From NCBI RefSeq assembly GCF_002287075.1, contig NZ_NSKE01000004.1, forward strand, positions 1 to 64,000: DNA of 64,000 nucleotides, given 5' to 3'. This document shows positions 8,768 to 18,632 of the stretch, piece by piece. The translations under genes and the position numbers were made by a program. Every line of letters starts with the position of its first letter. Position 1 is the first letter of the stretch. Source of the stretch: Fodinibius salipaludis. Its GTDB lineage: Bacteria > Bacteroidota > Rhodothermia > Balneolales > Balneolaceae. The notes beneath the pieces were generated by a model, which worked only from the letters and a program-made list of their open reading frames with translations, was not told the DNA's origin and did not search any database.

Positions 8768-10093
8768 ATGAGTAATGATTTTCCATCCTCCAAACTTGAG
8801 CGCGGTAAAATATTTGCAAAAACCGGACTCAAAGTTGGAACAAACTATGCCAAGCGCTACCTCAAAAAATCAGTAGGAAAAAAGGAATCCGAGGAAGAGG
8901 GTAAGGAGTTCCACACCCAGAATGCCCGACAGGTATTCAATGAATTTACCAAGCTCCGCGGTACGGCTCTGAAAATTGCACAATCGCTCAGCATGGACGA
9001 AGGAATGCTGCCCGAAGAATTTGCCGAAGTGATGAGCGAATCGCAATACAGCGTTCCTCCCATCAATAAAGCACTGGCACGATCAATCATCAAAAAGGAG
9101 CTTGGGGATTACCCCGAAAACCTTTTTGCTCAATTTGATACCGAAGCTATTGCCGCTGCATCTATTGGACAGGTACACGAAGCGCGGCTTAAAAACGGGC
9201 AGAAAGTGGCTGTCAAGATTCAGTATCCCAATGTAAAAAATACGATACACTCGGATATGTCGATGGCAAAAACGCTGATGAAAAGAATCGTCAGCGGCAA
9301 CGGTAATTTTGATGAGTATTTTGAGGAAATTGAAGAAACACTAATGGAGGAGACGGATTACCATCAGGAGGCGGAATATCTCAAATATTTTAATAAGCGC
9401 TTTTCCGAAGGTGAAGTTATTACTCCTAAGTATATTGAAGAATTATCTACTGACAAGGTGCTCACAATGACTTTTATTGAGGGGCAACACCTCAAAGAGT
9501 TTTTAGCTACAAATCCCAGTCAGGATGAACGCAATCACTTTGGACAACTGCTATGGAATTTCTTTCATGACCAAGTTGAACAACGTGATTTTATCCATGC
9601 CGATACTCATCCGGGCAACTTTTTCTTTCGGGATGACGGAAAGCTGGGCGTAATTGATTTTGGCTGCGTGAAAAAATTCTCCGAGGAATTTACCCATAAC
9701 TACATGCAGCTGTTGCCCAAACACTTAAAGCAAAACGAGGAGGAAATTCGGGATCTCTATTTGAAGCTGGATATCATCAAAGAGAATCCCAAGAATCCGG
9801 AAACGGAAGAAGAATTCTTTCAATTTTGCAAGGCCTATGGGGATACTTTTGCGAAGCCTTATATGGGCGATGAGTTTGATTTCGGTGGTCCCGAATTCAA
9901 ACAAAAAATTACCCGTTTTGCCCGGGAGCTCCCTATCAAAAACGAACCTCGCGGCGACAAGAACTTTATTTACAGTACCAAGGTTCACATGGGGCTCTAT
10001 AATATGCTGATGAAGCTAAAAGCCCAAATTGATACCGAACGCAGTAAAGAGCTTACCCACAATATGATCGACACGATGGCCCAAGAAAAGTGA
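8768..10093 (+). CDS. ABC1/UbiB (AarF-COQ8) family atypical kinase
   Basis: A 441-residue protein with the family's marks in order: a K-x-x-Q motif (K-I-A-Q, near residue 75; the usual KxGQ Gly is Ala), an Ala-rich nucleotide loop A-A-A-S-I-G-Q-V-H (about 129-137), the V-A-V-K Lys, an H-A-D-T-H-P-G-N catalytic loop (about 276-283) and D-F-G (about 297). UbiB/COQ8 proteins are ATPases that help isoprenoid-quinone lipid handling. Here the gene sits with a regulator and a UmuD-like protein, not with ubiquinone or menaquinone genes. No transmembrane tail is evident. A strong hairpin follows at 10120-10145. Confidence 0.9.
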   Translation: MSNDFPSSKLERGKIFAKTGLKVGTNYAKRYLKKSVGKKESEEEGKEFHTQNARQVFNEFTKLRGTALKIAQSLSMDEGMLPEEFAEVMSESQYSVPPINKALARSIIKKELGDYPENLFAQFDTEAIAAASIGQVHEARLKNGQKVAVKIQYPNVKNTIHSDMSMAKTLMKRIVSGNGNFDEYFEEIEETLMEETDYHQEAEYLKYFNKRFSEGEVITPKYIEELSTDKVLTMTFIEGQHLKEFLATNPSQDERNHFGQLLWNFFHDQVEQRDFIHADTHPGNFFFRDDGKLGVIDFGCVKKFSEEFTHNYMQLLPKHLKQNEEEIRDLYLKLDIIKENPKNPETEEEFFQFCKAYGDTFAKPYMGDEFDFGGPEFKQKITRFARELPIKNEPRGDKNFIYSTKVHMGLYNMLMKLKAQIDTERSKELTHNMIDTMAQEK

Positions 10094-10119
10094 CTTAAAT
10101 TACTTTTTAAAAATAAAAA

Positions 10120-10145
10120 AGCCTGCGGATTTTAAACCGCAGGCT
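10120..10145. terminator. Bidirectional terminator between the ABC1 gene and hflC
   Basis: A perfect 9-bp stem (AGCCTGCGG with CCGCAGGCT) around an 8-base loop. An A-rich run on the left gives a good T tract for the leftward hflKC transcript, and a T/A-rich tail serves the rightward operon. Confidence 0.85.
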
Positions 10146-10174
10146 AATTATTTCTCAGATATAATGTTCTCTTT

Positions 10175-11122
10175 TTATTCTTGAATATCATTCAAGAACC
10201 TAAAGAAGTCGCTATTCGTTGAAAGAATGAGCGATGTTTTATCATCAAGTGCTTTGCCATACGATTCCATCGTCCGGGTAAAGTTATAAAGCTCCTGCGC
10301 CGCATTCGTTTGATTATATGCATCTGCATAAATTGACGTTGCACGAGCATCCGCCTCTCCACGGATCTCTTCGGCCTCCCGAAATGCCTCTGATTCTATC
10401 GTCTGCAATTCGCGCTCTTTTTCACCGTTGATGCGGGCCGCTTCTCCCTCACCTTCCGACCGGAATTTATCGGCAATTCGATTCCGCTCACTAATCATAC
10501 GATCGTAAACCGTCTGGCGTACATCTTCAACATAGTTGATGCGTTTGAAGCGGAAGTCAAGAACCTTGAGCCCCAGATCAGACGCACGTTCGTTGGCCAG
10601 CTGCTGAATCGTCGTTTGGATAGAATCACGACCGACCGAAATATCAGCCAGGGTATCTTCCACAATTTCTGTAATAGTAGCATCCGACTTTGGATCACGA
10701 TTAGATGTCCGCACTACTTCTACCAGATCATGAGAGGCTATCGCATTCCGGGTTTCCCCATCCAAGATATCATCGAGACGTGATTGTGCTCCCTGCTCAT
10801 CGCGCAGCCGCTTAAAAAATTGCAACGGATCAGTAATTTGCCAGCGGGCATAGGTATCCACAAAAATGAACTTTTTGTCCTTTGTTGGAACCTGATTACG
10901 GTCGCCGTCCCATTCCAGATACCGTTCATCAAAGTAGTGAGCTCTCTGTATAAACGGAATCTTAAACTTCATACCCGGCTCCGTGACGGTATCGCCCACA
11001 GGATCACCAAATTGTGTGATAACAACCTGTTCGGTTTCGTCCACAATGTAAAACCCATCAAATGCTATGAGAAATAAGGCTCCTAAAACAGCAAGTAACG
11101 AAATGCTTTTCCAATTCTTCAT
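10175..11122 (-). CDS. hflC: HflC, SPFH-domain membrane protease modulator
   Basis: A 315-residue protein with an N-terminal membrane anchor (about residues 7-25), an SPFH/band-7 domain starting V-I-T-Q-F-G-D-P, and a long C-terminal helical region rich in Glu, Arg and Ala. HflC pairs with HflK to form a large cage around FtsH in the inner membrane and modulates membrane-protein proteolysis. It lies directly after hflK with a 2-base gap, so they are cotranscribed. Length matches the family. Confidence 0.93.
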   Translation of the reverse strand: MKNWKSISLLAVLGALFLIAFDGFYIVDETEQVVITQFGDPVGDTVTEPGMKFKIPFIQRAHYFDERYLEWDGDRNQVPTKDKKFIFVDTYARWQITDPLQFFKRLRDEQGAQSRLDDILDGETRNAIASHDLVEVVRTSNRDPKSDATITEIVEDTLADISVGRDSIQTTIQQLANERASDLGLKVLDFRFKRINYVEDVRQTVYDRMISERNRIADKFRSEGEGEAARINGEKERELQTIESEAFREAEEIRGEADARATSIYADAYNQTNAAQELYNFTRTMESYGKALDDKTSLILSTNSDFFRFLNDIQE

Positions 11123-11124
11123 AT

Positions 11125-12144
11125 CTAATTACCCTGATTTTTTGAGTTAGCATTTGACTTATTCACGTTCACGCCATCCATCTGCATCTGCAGTAACGGC
11201 AGTACACTGTTCCCGTTTTGATCGGTTACTATTTTGTTCCCTAATTTCGGAAGGATCTCCTCCAGCGTTTCAAGATATAAACGCCGCTTTGTCACTTCGG
11301 GTGCCTTAACATATTCCTGATACAGCTGATTGAAACGAGAAGCTTCACCCTGGGCACGATTTACCCGATTAACGGCATAACCCTCTGCTCGCTGTATCGT
11401 CTCCTGAGCCCGTCCCTTGGCACGAGGTATCACTTTATTATACTCAGATTTTGCCTCGTTGATAAGCGTCTCCTTCTGCTGCTGAGCTTCATTAACCGCA
11501 TTAAAAGAGGGTTTTACAGGATCGGGTGGATTGATATCCTGCAATACAATTTGCTCAATCCGTATACCCGATTCGTATTCATTACAGATTTTCTGGATCA
11601 AGTCCTGGGCTTTCATAGCCACTTCGGCACGCCCCACGGTAAGCACCTCATTTACCGTACGATCTCCTACAATTTGGCGCATCGCAGATTCCGAGATGTC
11701 ACGCAGAGTTTGTTCGGGATTCCGAATCTTAAACAGAAAATCATACGGGTCGTCAACTCTGTACTGCACAACCCATTCCACATCAGCCAGGTTCAAATCA
11801 CCGGTAAGCATTAACGATTCATCTTTATATCCTTCTTTTTGATAACTCGAACGCACTCCGGAACTGGTTGTACGATAACCAAATTCGTGTTTTAGCTGTC
11901 GTTCGATTGGTACATATCGTACTTCCTCTACAAAAGGTGCTTTAAAATTCAGGCCCGGATAAGCCGTCCGAGTAAACTCACCAAAGCGAGTTACAATCCC
12001 CACTTCTTCGGGATTAACCGTAAAAAAAGAGGAAAAAGCTATCACCACAACTAACGCTCCCAAAATGATGTATCGGATATTACTGCCTAACTTCTTGAGT
12101 TGTGGCGGTATATCCATGCCAGAAAAATTATTGTCTTGTGCCAT
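11125..12144 (-). CDS. hflK: HflK, SPFH-domain membrane protease modulator
   Basis: A 339-residue protein with one membrane span (about 25-45), then an SPFH domain (V-N-P-E-E-V-G-I-V-T-R-F-G) and a coiled C-terminal half (about 190-290). It is the upstream partner of hflC. It lacks the long Gly-rich cytoplasmic N terminus of E. coli HflK. Upstream, 53 bases away, lies the RsbU-type phosphatase gene on the same strand, so longer transcripts are possible. Confidence 0.93.
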   Translation of the reverse strand: MAQDNNFSGMDIPPQLKKLGSNIRYIILGALVVVIAFSSFFTVNPEEVGIVTRFGEFTRTAYPGLNFKAPFVEEVRYVPIERQLKHEFGYRTTSSGVRSSYQKEGYKDESLMLTGDLNLADVEWVVQYRVDDPYDFLFKIRNPEQTLRDISESAMRQIVGDRTVNEVLTVGRAEVAMKAQDLIQKICNEYESGIRIEQIVLQDINPPDPVKPSFNAVNEAQQQKETLINEAKSEYNKVIPRAKGRAQETIQRAEGYAVNRVNRAQGEASRFNQLYQEYVKAPEVTKRRLYLETLEEILPKLGNKIVTDQNGNSVLPLLQMQMDGVNVNKSNANSKNQGN

Positions 12145-12197
12145 ATAAAATTGATTTTCTTGTTAGAAAAGATTCAAATTTTTTAATTCTCACGTCC

Positions 12198-14732
12198 TTA
12201 TATCTTGAGGCATATGATAGTGGTATCATCAGCCAATTGATAGTCGCTAAATTTCTGAACTTTCCGTTTGATCTCCATCGAAACCTCGTTGCTGGGAAGA
12301 TTGTCAGTGTTCAGTGATTCAACAAGTGATATCAAGCTATCAAAACCAAAGCGTTCGCCCTCGGGGTTTACGGCTTCGGGCAGTCCATCAGAATAAAACA
12401 GAAGAAAATCGCCCTTCTGTAGCTGCACATTATACGCCTGATAATCAACAATTGCCTGTAAGCCCAACGGATATCTGGGTTCCGGAGTACGAATAAATTC
12501 TGCCTCACCGTCTCGTTTCAAAATAGGCAGGCAATGTCCTGCATTCGCCAATTTTAATATCCTACTTTCAAGATGATATTGTGCAATGATACACGTAATA
12601 AATGTTTGCCGATCGGTACGGGCATGCAGTGTAGGGGCAATTTCTCGCAAAATAGAATCCGGAGCATCTTTATGCAGACGCGAAAGTAATAACCCACTGG
12701 TAAAGACAGCGTGCATGGCAGCCTTCATCGCCTTTCCGGATACATCGGCAATCGTCATATTCAAAACCTGACTATCAGCCGTGCCATTACTACTGACAAT
12801 ATAGTCAAAGTAATCGCCGCCCACTTCGAATGAAGGCATGAAAAATCCATACACGTCAATTCCATCTGCCGAAGGGGGACGCAGAGGCATTAATTTAAAC
12901 TGACTTTCGCGAGCAATTTCTATCTCCTTTTCTACACGGAGGTGATTCGCCATTCGCTCTTGATATTCGGGAATATAGCCGCCCATCTCGGAAACAGAAT
13001 TACCATACTTATAAGCAATTAATCCATAAACCAGCGGTAGCCCAAGAATAAAGAATTGCGTCCACGCGATATAGGCAACATTCATACTTGGAGACCCCCA
13101 ATACGGCATCACCAGCAATACCGACATAAACACCCACCATCCTGTTGCAAATGACAGAAGCCCGGAACCTTGCATTGCAAAAAGTGCCACGACACCGATC
13201 AACGAGAAAATTATCAGGTCGTACCATTCTGTTCCTATGATTTCAAAGAGAACACCTGATCCAGAGAAGAGAATCCCAAGCAGTAACATTCCGCCCCCAT
13301 ATAAAAGCCAGCGATTTTTAATCTTTGACTGCAAAAATCCAGCCGTCACCCCTACATGTCCCAGCGAAACAAGCCAGACATTAACCCATATCGCCATATT
13401 AATCGTCAACAGCTTGGGCTGCATACTTGCTTCAGTAAAACCGTTTGAGCTGTCGGCCTGATAGTATTGAGTACCCAACAGATATAGAATAACTCCCAAG
13501 ACCCCTAACAAGACTCCACCCAATGCATATCCCCTAAGAAGTCCTTCACCGGTTTCTCGAAAGAAAAATCGTTTTCGCCAAAATGCATCCAACAGGTGCA
13601 ACTGCTCCTCATCCTTAGAACGTGCCATAGCCTCCCATGCGATATAGGCCAAAGCTCCATATAGACCTAAGATGGCGGCGAAAACTACATTATTAAGGAT
13701 AAAAAGGGCCTCACTTGTTTGATTCCAAAACCCATTCATGGTATTTATGAGGTAAAATACACGCCATCCAAGTATACCCAGCGTTATGCTGATCAATATA
13801 AATAATGCGCGGCGCCACTCTACCTGTCCCTTGTTTATATACTTTATTCCCAAGAAAACGATAAGGATGGCCAGAATTGCCATCGAGCCAAACCGGGTAG
13901 CAAGATCGGCATTACTAATGCTTTGCGGAGGATCCATTTGCTCAGGCTCAAATTTATCCAAGGCCTTAAAACTTTCTATAGAAACCCCATACTGAATGTT
14001 CGCCATATTCGGCGTATTACTTTCCCGGATGATTGGCTGTACCTCAAGTGACAGTTCTTGAGGGCCCCGGGTATTCACACTCTTCTTGTTCCATTGGAAA
14101 ACCATGTTGTTACCAACGCGAGAATCAGACAACTCCATTGCATGCTGCCCCAATCCGGGTTCCGTTGTTAACAGCGTATCCCTTATATCAATATAGTCAA
14201 GCTGATAATTCTGAAGGTTATACCCTAAGATATCCTGTACAATCCGATTGGCAATTGAAAACAAAGAATCGCCCGGGACAAATGTTGGATTGGGATTATC
14301 AGCATATTTCGACATCCGGCGAACGTTGCCCTCTTGATCGTACCGGATATCAAACCGTCCCAACTCACTCATAAAATCGCCTGTTTCGTATGAGAACCTG
14401 TCATCATCATCCTGAGCAGTACCTATACTCACCTTCCAACCCGTAAGATGTACGCCATTTTCATTGAGCTCTTTCGGGTATAGGAGTTCTTCCCGAGCAG
14501 AATCCTTCAACGTTTTATAATAGTTTATATGCTGGGTTCGATTAGTCATAATTTGCAGACTATCTAACGAAAAACCGAGACGTTGAGAAAGCTCAGCGGT
14601 TTTATGCTCAATCGTAGATTTGCTCTGCTCTATAGATGCCCCGGCATTAAAGGAAATAAAGGAATACAGCACAAAAAATACTGCACATCCAATAATCCCC
14701 AGAAACATCCAATATGTTAACCGCTGCCCCAT
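12198..14732 (-). CDS. Multi-span membrane protein with RsbU/SpoIIE-type PP2C phosphatase domain
   Basis: An 844-residue signalling protein. A first membrane helix (about 8-28) is followed by an extracytoplasmic sensor-like region to about 270, then about eight membrane spans (about 275-590), and a cytosolic PP2C domain (about 610-844). Metal-site motifs are present: G-G-D-Y-F-D, I-A-D-V-S-G-K, Y-S-D-G-L and the closing A-D-D-T-T. RsbU-type phosphatases dephosphorylate STAS antagonists in partner-switching control of sigma factors. A stand-alone STAS protein is encoded at 59388-59744, but no RsbW-type kinase is in the window, so the pairing is inference. Confidence 0.85.
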   Translation of the reverse strand: MGQRLTYWMFLGIIGCAVFFVLYSFISFNAGASIEQSKSTIEHKTAELSQRLGFSLDSLQIMTNRTQHINYYKTLKDSAREELLYPKELNENGVHLTGWKVSIGTAQDDDDRFSYETGDFMSELGRFDIRYDQEGNVRRMSKYADNPNPTFVPGDSLFSIANRIVQDILGYNLQNYQLDYIDIRDTLLTTEPGLGQHAMELSDSRVGNNMVFQWNKKSVNTRGPQELSLEVQPIIRESNTPNMANIQYGVSIESFKALDKFEPEQMDPPQSISNADLATRFGSMAILAILIVFLGIKYINKGQVEWRRALFILISITLGILGWRVFYLINTMNGFWNQTSEALFILNNVVFAAILGLYGALAYIAWEAMARSKDEEQLHLLDAFWRKRFFFRETGEGLLRGYALGGVLLGVLGVILYLLGTQYYQADSSNGFTEASMQPKLLTINMAIWVNVWLVSLGHVGVTAGFLQSKIKNRWLLYGGGMLLLGILFSGSGVLFEIIGTEWYDLIIFSLIGVVALFAMQGSGLLSFATGWWVFMSVLLVMPYWGSPSMNVAYIAWTQFFILGLPLVYGLIAYKYGNSVSEMGGYIPEYQERMANHLRVEKEIEIARESQFKLMPLRPPSADGIDVYGFFMPSFEVGGDYFDYIVSSNGTADSQVLNMTIADVSGKAMKAAMHAVFTSGLLLSRLHKDAPDSILREIAPTLHARTDRQTFITCIIAQYHLESRILKLANAGHCLPILKRDGEAEFIRTPEPRYPLGLQAIVDYQAYNVQLQKGDFLLFYSDGLPEAVNPEGERFGFDSLISLVESLNTDNLPSNEVSMEIKRKVQKFSDYQLADDTTIICLKI

Positions 14733-14920
14733 ATAAAAGTGACCTTTATTTTACAATCCCTCTGATACTGCTATTTCAATATTTGCGATCATGGATAAAT
14801 TAGGTAGCATCCAATATACAATCATCAACGAAAATACCCTACGAAATTCCGTCTCTATTGTTTCCGTTTTTATATTCTAATCTGATAGGAGGGCCAATGC
14901 CAGCTTCAGCAAAATAAAAA

Positions 14921-14948
14921 AAGCCGATGAAAATAATTCCATCGGCTT
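14921..14948 (-). terminator. Terminator after the bacilliredoxin gene
   Basis: A perfect 9-bp stem (AAGCCGATG with CATCGGCTT) and 10-base loop, preceded on the plus strand by an A run that gives the T tract for leftward transcription. Confidence 0.8.
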
Positions 14949-14974
14949 AAAAAATGATAAGATAACTCTCAGAT

Positions 14975-15436
14975 TTATTTTTCTGCTTCTTCGGCTTCCT
15001 CTTCACCGTCAAAAGCTTTAAATACCATCTTCAGATCATCGGCAATTTCCACTTTGGTACGCCCTTCAATACGATGGCGCGGAATCATAGCCTTAATTTC
15101 ACCCTCTTTGAAATAAGCAAAAGCCGGCGAAGAAGGCGGATACTCACTAAAATACTCCCGGGCCCGTTCTGTGGCCTCTTTATCCTGGCCGGCAAAAACG
15201 GTCACCATGTGATCGGGCTGAATATCTGATTCCTTAAGGGCAATCTTGACGCCGGGACGTGCATTACCTGCAGCACATCCACAAACAGAATTGATCACCA
15301 TTAACATCGTGCCGTCATCATATTCATCCATCGCGCGATCAACATCTTCGACGGTCTCTAATTCCTCAATACCCAGATCGGTTAATTCTTCACGCATCCA
15401 CGAAACGTCGGGGCCTGCTCCAAGTCCAAATTGCAT
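14975..15436 (-). CDS. BrxA/BrxB family bacilliredoxin
   Basis: A 153-residue thioredoxin-fold protein of the YphP/YqiW family. The diagnostic C-G-C motif is at residues 52-54 (S-V-C-G-C-A). Bacilliredoxins remove bacillithiol from S-bacillithiolated proteins in Firmicutes; many Bacteroidota and Balneolota also carry this family, where the thiol partner is bacillithiol or unknown (family knowledge). A Glu-rich C-terminal tail is present. Its own terminator follows, and the superoxide dismutase gene lies just upstream, giving an oxidative-stress neighbourhood. Confidence 0.88.
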   Translation of the reverse strand: MQFGLGAGPDVSWMREELTDLGIEELETVEDVDRAMDEYDDGTMLMVINSVCGCAAGNARPGVKIALKESDIQPDHMVTVFAGQDKEATERAREYFSEYPPSSPAFAYFKEGEIKAMIPRHRIEGRTKVEIADDLKMVFKAFDGEEEAEEAEK

Positions 15437-15508
15437 AACTAAATTTATTTATTTCGGCTTTGTGTTAAACATCAAATATAAGGCTCAAATATGAAGTATG
15501 TAAGAAGA

Positions 15509-15537
15509 AAAGCACTCCGCTATAAACGGAGTGCTTT
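15509..15537 (-). terminator. Terminator after the superoxide dismutase gene
   Basis: An 11-bp perfect stem (AAAGCACTCCG with CGGAGTGCTTT) closing a 7-base loop, 25 bases after the sodA stop on the minus strand. Confidence 0.8.
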
Positions 15538-15562
15538 CAATCTCTTATCAACTAATAAGTCA

Positions 15563-16171
15563 TTATTGAGCGTCGTTGTAATATTCATTCACTTGATCCC
15601 AGTTGACCAAGTTCCAGAAATTGCTGACATATTTACCACGCTCGTTCTGATAATGCAGATAATAAGCATGCTCCCAAACATCAACACCCAGAATTGGTGT
15701 CAATCCGTTCATGTAAGGGCTGTTTTGATTAGCTGTTGAAAGCACTTCAAGGCTTCCATCTTTATTTACGCACAACCATCCCCAGCCAGAACCAAATTGT
15801 CCGGTTGCAGCATTGTTGAACTCTTCTTTGAAATCGTCAAAGCTGCCAAATTCCTCTTTGATAGCAGCACCGATATCACCAGTTGGTTCTCCACCGCCAT
15901 TAGGAGAAAGAACAGTCCAGAACAATTTGTGGTTTGCATATCCACCACCATTGTTAATCACTGCTTGTCGAATATCTTCAGGCACTTCTGTAATGCGCTG
16001 CAGAACTTCTTCAATGGGCAGGTCGGCAAATTCAGAACCTTCCAATGCGGCATTCACTTTGTTCGTATATCCTTGATGATGTTTGCCGTGATGAATTTTC
16101 ATCGTGCGCTCATCAATATGTGGTTCCAGCGCATCGTAATCATATGGTAGATCAGGTAGTTCGTAAGCCAT
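15563..16171 (-). CDS. sodA: Superoxide dismutase, Mn-type of the Fe/Mn family
   Basis: A 202-residue cytoplasmic enzyme converting superoxide to peroxide and oxygen. Ligand His27 (I-H-H-G-K-H-H) and His81 (A-N-H-K-L-F-W) are visible, with Asp and His in [10 protein letters not shown]. Gly before A-N-H and Gln in S-T-A-N-Q-N-S-P are the pattern of the Mn-dependent rather than Fe-dependent form, though cambialistic use cannot be excluded. No signal peptide. It has its own terminator and a roughly 240-base upstream region shared with divergent sthA. Confidence 0.94.
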   Translation of the reverse strand: MAYELPDLPYDYDALEPHIDERTMKIHHGKHHQGYTNKVNAALEGSEFADLPIEEVLQRITEVPEDIRQAVINNGGGYANHKLFWTVLSPNGGGEPTGDIGAAIKEEFGSFDDFKEEFNNAATGQFGSGWGWLCVNKDGSLEVLSTANQNSPYMNGLTPILGVDVWEHAYYLHYQNERGKYVSNFWNLVNWDQVNEYYNDAQ

Positions 16172-16410
16172 AATATTAGGTTTTTGGTTTTAAATAGTTG
16201 TTAATAATATAAATTAAAATAATGTTATCTCGTTTCGGTGCAATACCTTAAATTTAGCACCTTTGATGCACAGTACCAATCAAAAATAGATTGTAAATCG
16301 TTCCATTTCATGTTATTTAATCAGACATAAAAAATGGAGATTTGCTCATCATTTTATTCTATTTTTTGAGATACAAATTCAATTTCACTTTTTAGTTTTC
16401 AGATTCCATT

Positions 16411-17871
16411 ATGAGTCGAGATTACGATATTATTATTATCGGAACGGGGCCGGCGGGTTTTTCAAGTGCCATGCAAAGTTCCAAATTTGGCAAAGAGGTT
16501 TTAGTTGTTGAATCCCATAAAAAATACTTGGGCGGTACATGGATCAACACGGGAACAGTACCCAGTAAAGCACTCCGCGAGGCCGCTAAAAATATCCTCG
16601 ATTTTAACGAACAGTTTGGCGATCACGAACACAAAAAGCCTTACGAACGCTTTCAGATGGATGATCTGCTGCAATACAAGCAGGAAATTCTGGAGAAAGA
16701 GAATCAAAAAGTCAAAAATGACCTGATTAAAAACAAGGTGGATGTCGCTCGTGGCTTTGGTCGCCTAAAGGGTAAACACACGGTAGAGGTAGAAACACAC
16801 ATTGGATCTACGGAAACCTATACCGCAGATTATATTCTGGTTAGTACGGGAAGTAGCCCTATTCCACCAACGAATTTTGAGGTGGATAACGACAAAGTAC
16901 TGGACTATAAGTCTATTCTGGAAATTACGCATATCCCCCGCCGGTTAGTCGTTATTGGATCCGGGGTTAATGCGATAGAGTATGCCACTATTTTCGCGGC
17001 TCTTGGAACACGGGTTACACTCTTAAGTGATAAAAAAGACTATCTTACCTTTTTAGATCATGAGATTAAAGAGCATCTGCAGAACTCTTTACGAAAGAAG
17101 GGAATTACGATAAAAAAGAATGTCCGGGTTGAGGATGTATCTTTCAGTGCCCTGCGAAATTTTACCGAGGTCAAATTCAGGTCTAAATCTGAAGATAAAC
17201 GACTGCAAGTGGTTGAAACAGAACACGTGCTCTTTTTGGGAGGGCGCAAGCCAAATATCGATGGCCTCAATTTGGATACTGTGGGCATTAAAACTGACGA
17301 CAGGAATTTTATTGAAACTGATGACTCATTTAAAACAAATGTTGACAACATTTATGCCGCGGGTGATGTAATCGGATTTCCGCGTTTAGCCTCGGCCTCA
17401 TTTTCACAGGGTCGATTAGCAGCCTGTAACATGTTTGGTATTCCGGCTCTGGAAGTCCCCGATCAGATTCCATACGGTATTTATGCGATCCCCGAGATTT
17501 CAAATATCGGTATTACTGAACAAGATGCCGAAGAGATGGGACTGGATGTCACTGTTGGACGAGCCTACTTTAAAAATATTGCCAAAGGGAATATGAGCAA
17601 TAATTCTGAAGGGTTGCTTAAGCTCGTCTTTAGCACAAACTCCTTAAAACTTCTTGGGGTACACATATTAGGAGCTGATGCTGCAAACCTCATTCACCTG
17701 GGACAATCGGTAATGTCATACGGCGGTGATGTTCGATATTTTATTAACCATGTGATGAACTACCCAACCATGAGTGAGGCCTATCGTATTGCCGCCTTTA
17801 ACGGGGTGAACCGTGTGCATAAAGCCGGGGTGAAGTACAAAAATATCCTTGAGGATAAAAGCGAAGAATAA
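16411..17871 (+). CDS. sthA: Soluble pyridine nucleotide transhydrogenase (SthA-type flavoprotein)
   Basis: A 486-residue FAD protein of the disulfide-reductase family. The G-T-G-P-A-G Rossmann motif is at 11-16, a second nucleotide motif (I-G-S-G-V-N-A) near 190, and the Y-A-A-G-D-V-I-G FAD motif near 315. The redox-active segment reads G-G-T-W-I-N-T-G-T-V-P-S-K: both positions of the usual Cys pair are non-Cys, as expected for transhydrogenases rather than disulfide reductases. The C-terminal half follows E. coli SthA closely. It interconverts NADH and NADPH in the cytosol. Divergent from sodA. Confidence 0.88.
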   Translation: MSRDYDIIIIGTGPAGFSSAMQSSKFGKEVLVVESHKKYLGGTWINTGTVPSKALREAAKNILDFNEQFGDHEHKKPYERFQMDDLLQYKQEILEKENQKVKNDLIKNKVDVARGFGRLKGKHTVEVETHIGSTETYTADYILVSTGSSPIPPTNFEVDNDKVLDYKSILEITHIPRRLVVIGSGVNAIEYATIFAALGTRVTLLSDKKDYLTFLDHEIKEHLQNSLRKKGITIKKNVRVEDVSFSALRNFTEVKFRSKSEDKRLQVVETEHVLFLGGRKPNIDGLNLDTVGIKTDDRNFIETDDSFKTNVDNIYAAGDVIGFPRLASASFSQGRLAACNMFGIPALEVPDQIPYGIYAIPEISNIGITEQDAEEMGLDVTVGRAYFKNIAKGNMSNNSEGLLKLVFSTNSLKLLGVHILGADAANLIHLGQSVMSYGGDVRYFINHVMNYPTMSEAYRIAAFNGVNRVHKAGVKYKNILEDKSEE

Positions 17872-17907
17872 TTTATCGGATGATCTTCCGCCGTTATACC
17901 CAGGAGA

Positions 17908-18618
17908 TTATACGTAATGAATAGCCATCGGCAAACCGGTGGAATCTTTGGGAGGATCTTCAGGCAGCGTCTTCATCTCTTTCTCGGTTGATTGAAGAGC
18001 AAACCAAGCCAGGGCCATTGCATCCACAATATCATCCTCATCCACCTGGTTACGCCGGTACTCCTCTTTGATATCACGGAAAAAATCATCGGCATACTTG
18101 CTGCGATCTTTCAACAACTTAAGCCGGTGACGTAATCCTTTTTTAGTCGCCTTCTTTTGAAGGATTGAGTTATTGCCATTCAAGATGCGGAATAAAAGCT
18201 CGGGATGGCTCTCAAAAACTTTATCCCGCAATTCTTCATCATCCTGCAAAAACTGATCTACCGTTTTAATATTCGGCGTAATATTCCACGCCTGGGTAGA
18301 TATCTTTTTGCCCGTTATTTCATAACTCGTCATCGATGCCTCAGCGTATGTCGGGGAATACAAAGCCGGTCGCATGGGCGGATTAAATACGCTGGACTGA
18401 TAATCGGGACCCAAGATATCACGAAGCTCTTCATCACATTCCCGAACATATTTCTCTTCTGTTAAGCCAATCGGTACATCTATAAAAATGCGATCAAACT
18501 CCTCTAAATATTCCTTTAACTCCTGGTCGGATTCCAATAGCCAATAACCGGCTCCTTCATCATCCAGGCTAATAGCAATCCATCCCGATCGACAACCGTC
18601 AATTCCTAATGTTTTCAA
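17908..18618 (-). CDS. DUF429-domain protein
   Basis: A 236-residue protein with the DUF429 opening G-I-D-G-C-R-x-G-W (an RNase H-like fold start) and a second acidic motif I-F-I-D-V-P-I-G-L. A late D-E-D-D-I-V-D-A stretch supplies more acidic residues. DUF429 is widespread; its biochemical role is unsettled, and the acidic pattern hints at a nuclease-like metal site (inference). It lies 14 bases after aspS on the same strand, so it is probably cotranscribed. Confidence 0.83.
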   Translation of the reverse strand: MKTLGIDGCRSGWIAISLDDEGAGYWLLESDQELKEYLEEFDRIFIDVPIGLTEEKYVRECDEELRDILGPDYQSSVFNPPMRPALYSPTYAEASMTSYEITGKKISTQAWNITPNIKTVDQFLQDDEELRDKVFESHPELLFRILNGNNSILQKKATKKGLRHRLKLLKDRSKYADDFFRDIKEEYRRNQVDEDDIVDAMALAWFALQSTEKEMKTLPEDPPKDSTGLPMAIHYV

Positions 18619-18632
18619 TGCACGCGTATTTT

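Noticed and set aside
16501-16560. sthA-type gene as dihydrolipoamide dehydrogenase or mercuric reductase
   Set aside because: Both redox Cys positions are non-Cys and the C-terminal half follows SthA.
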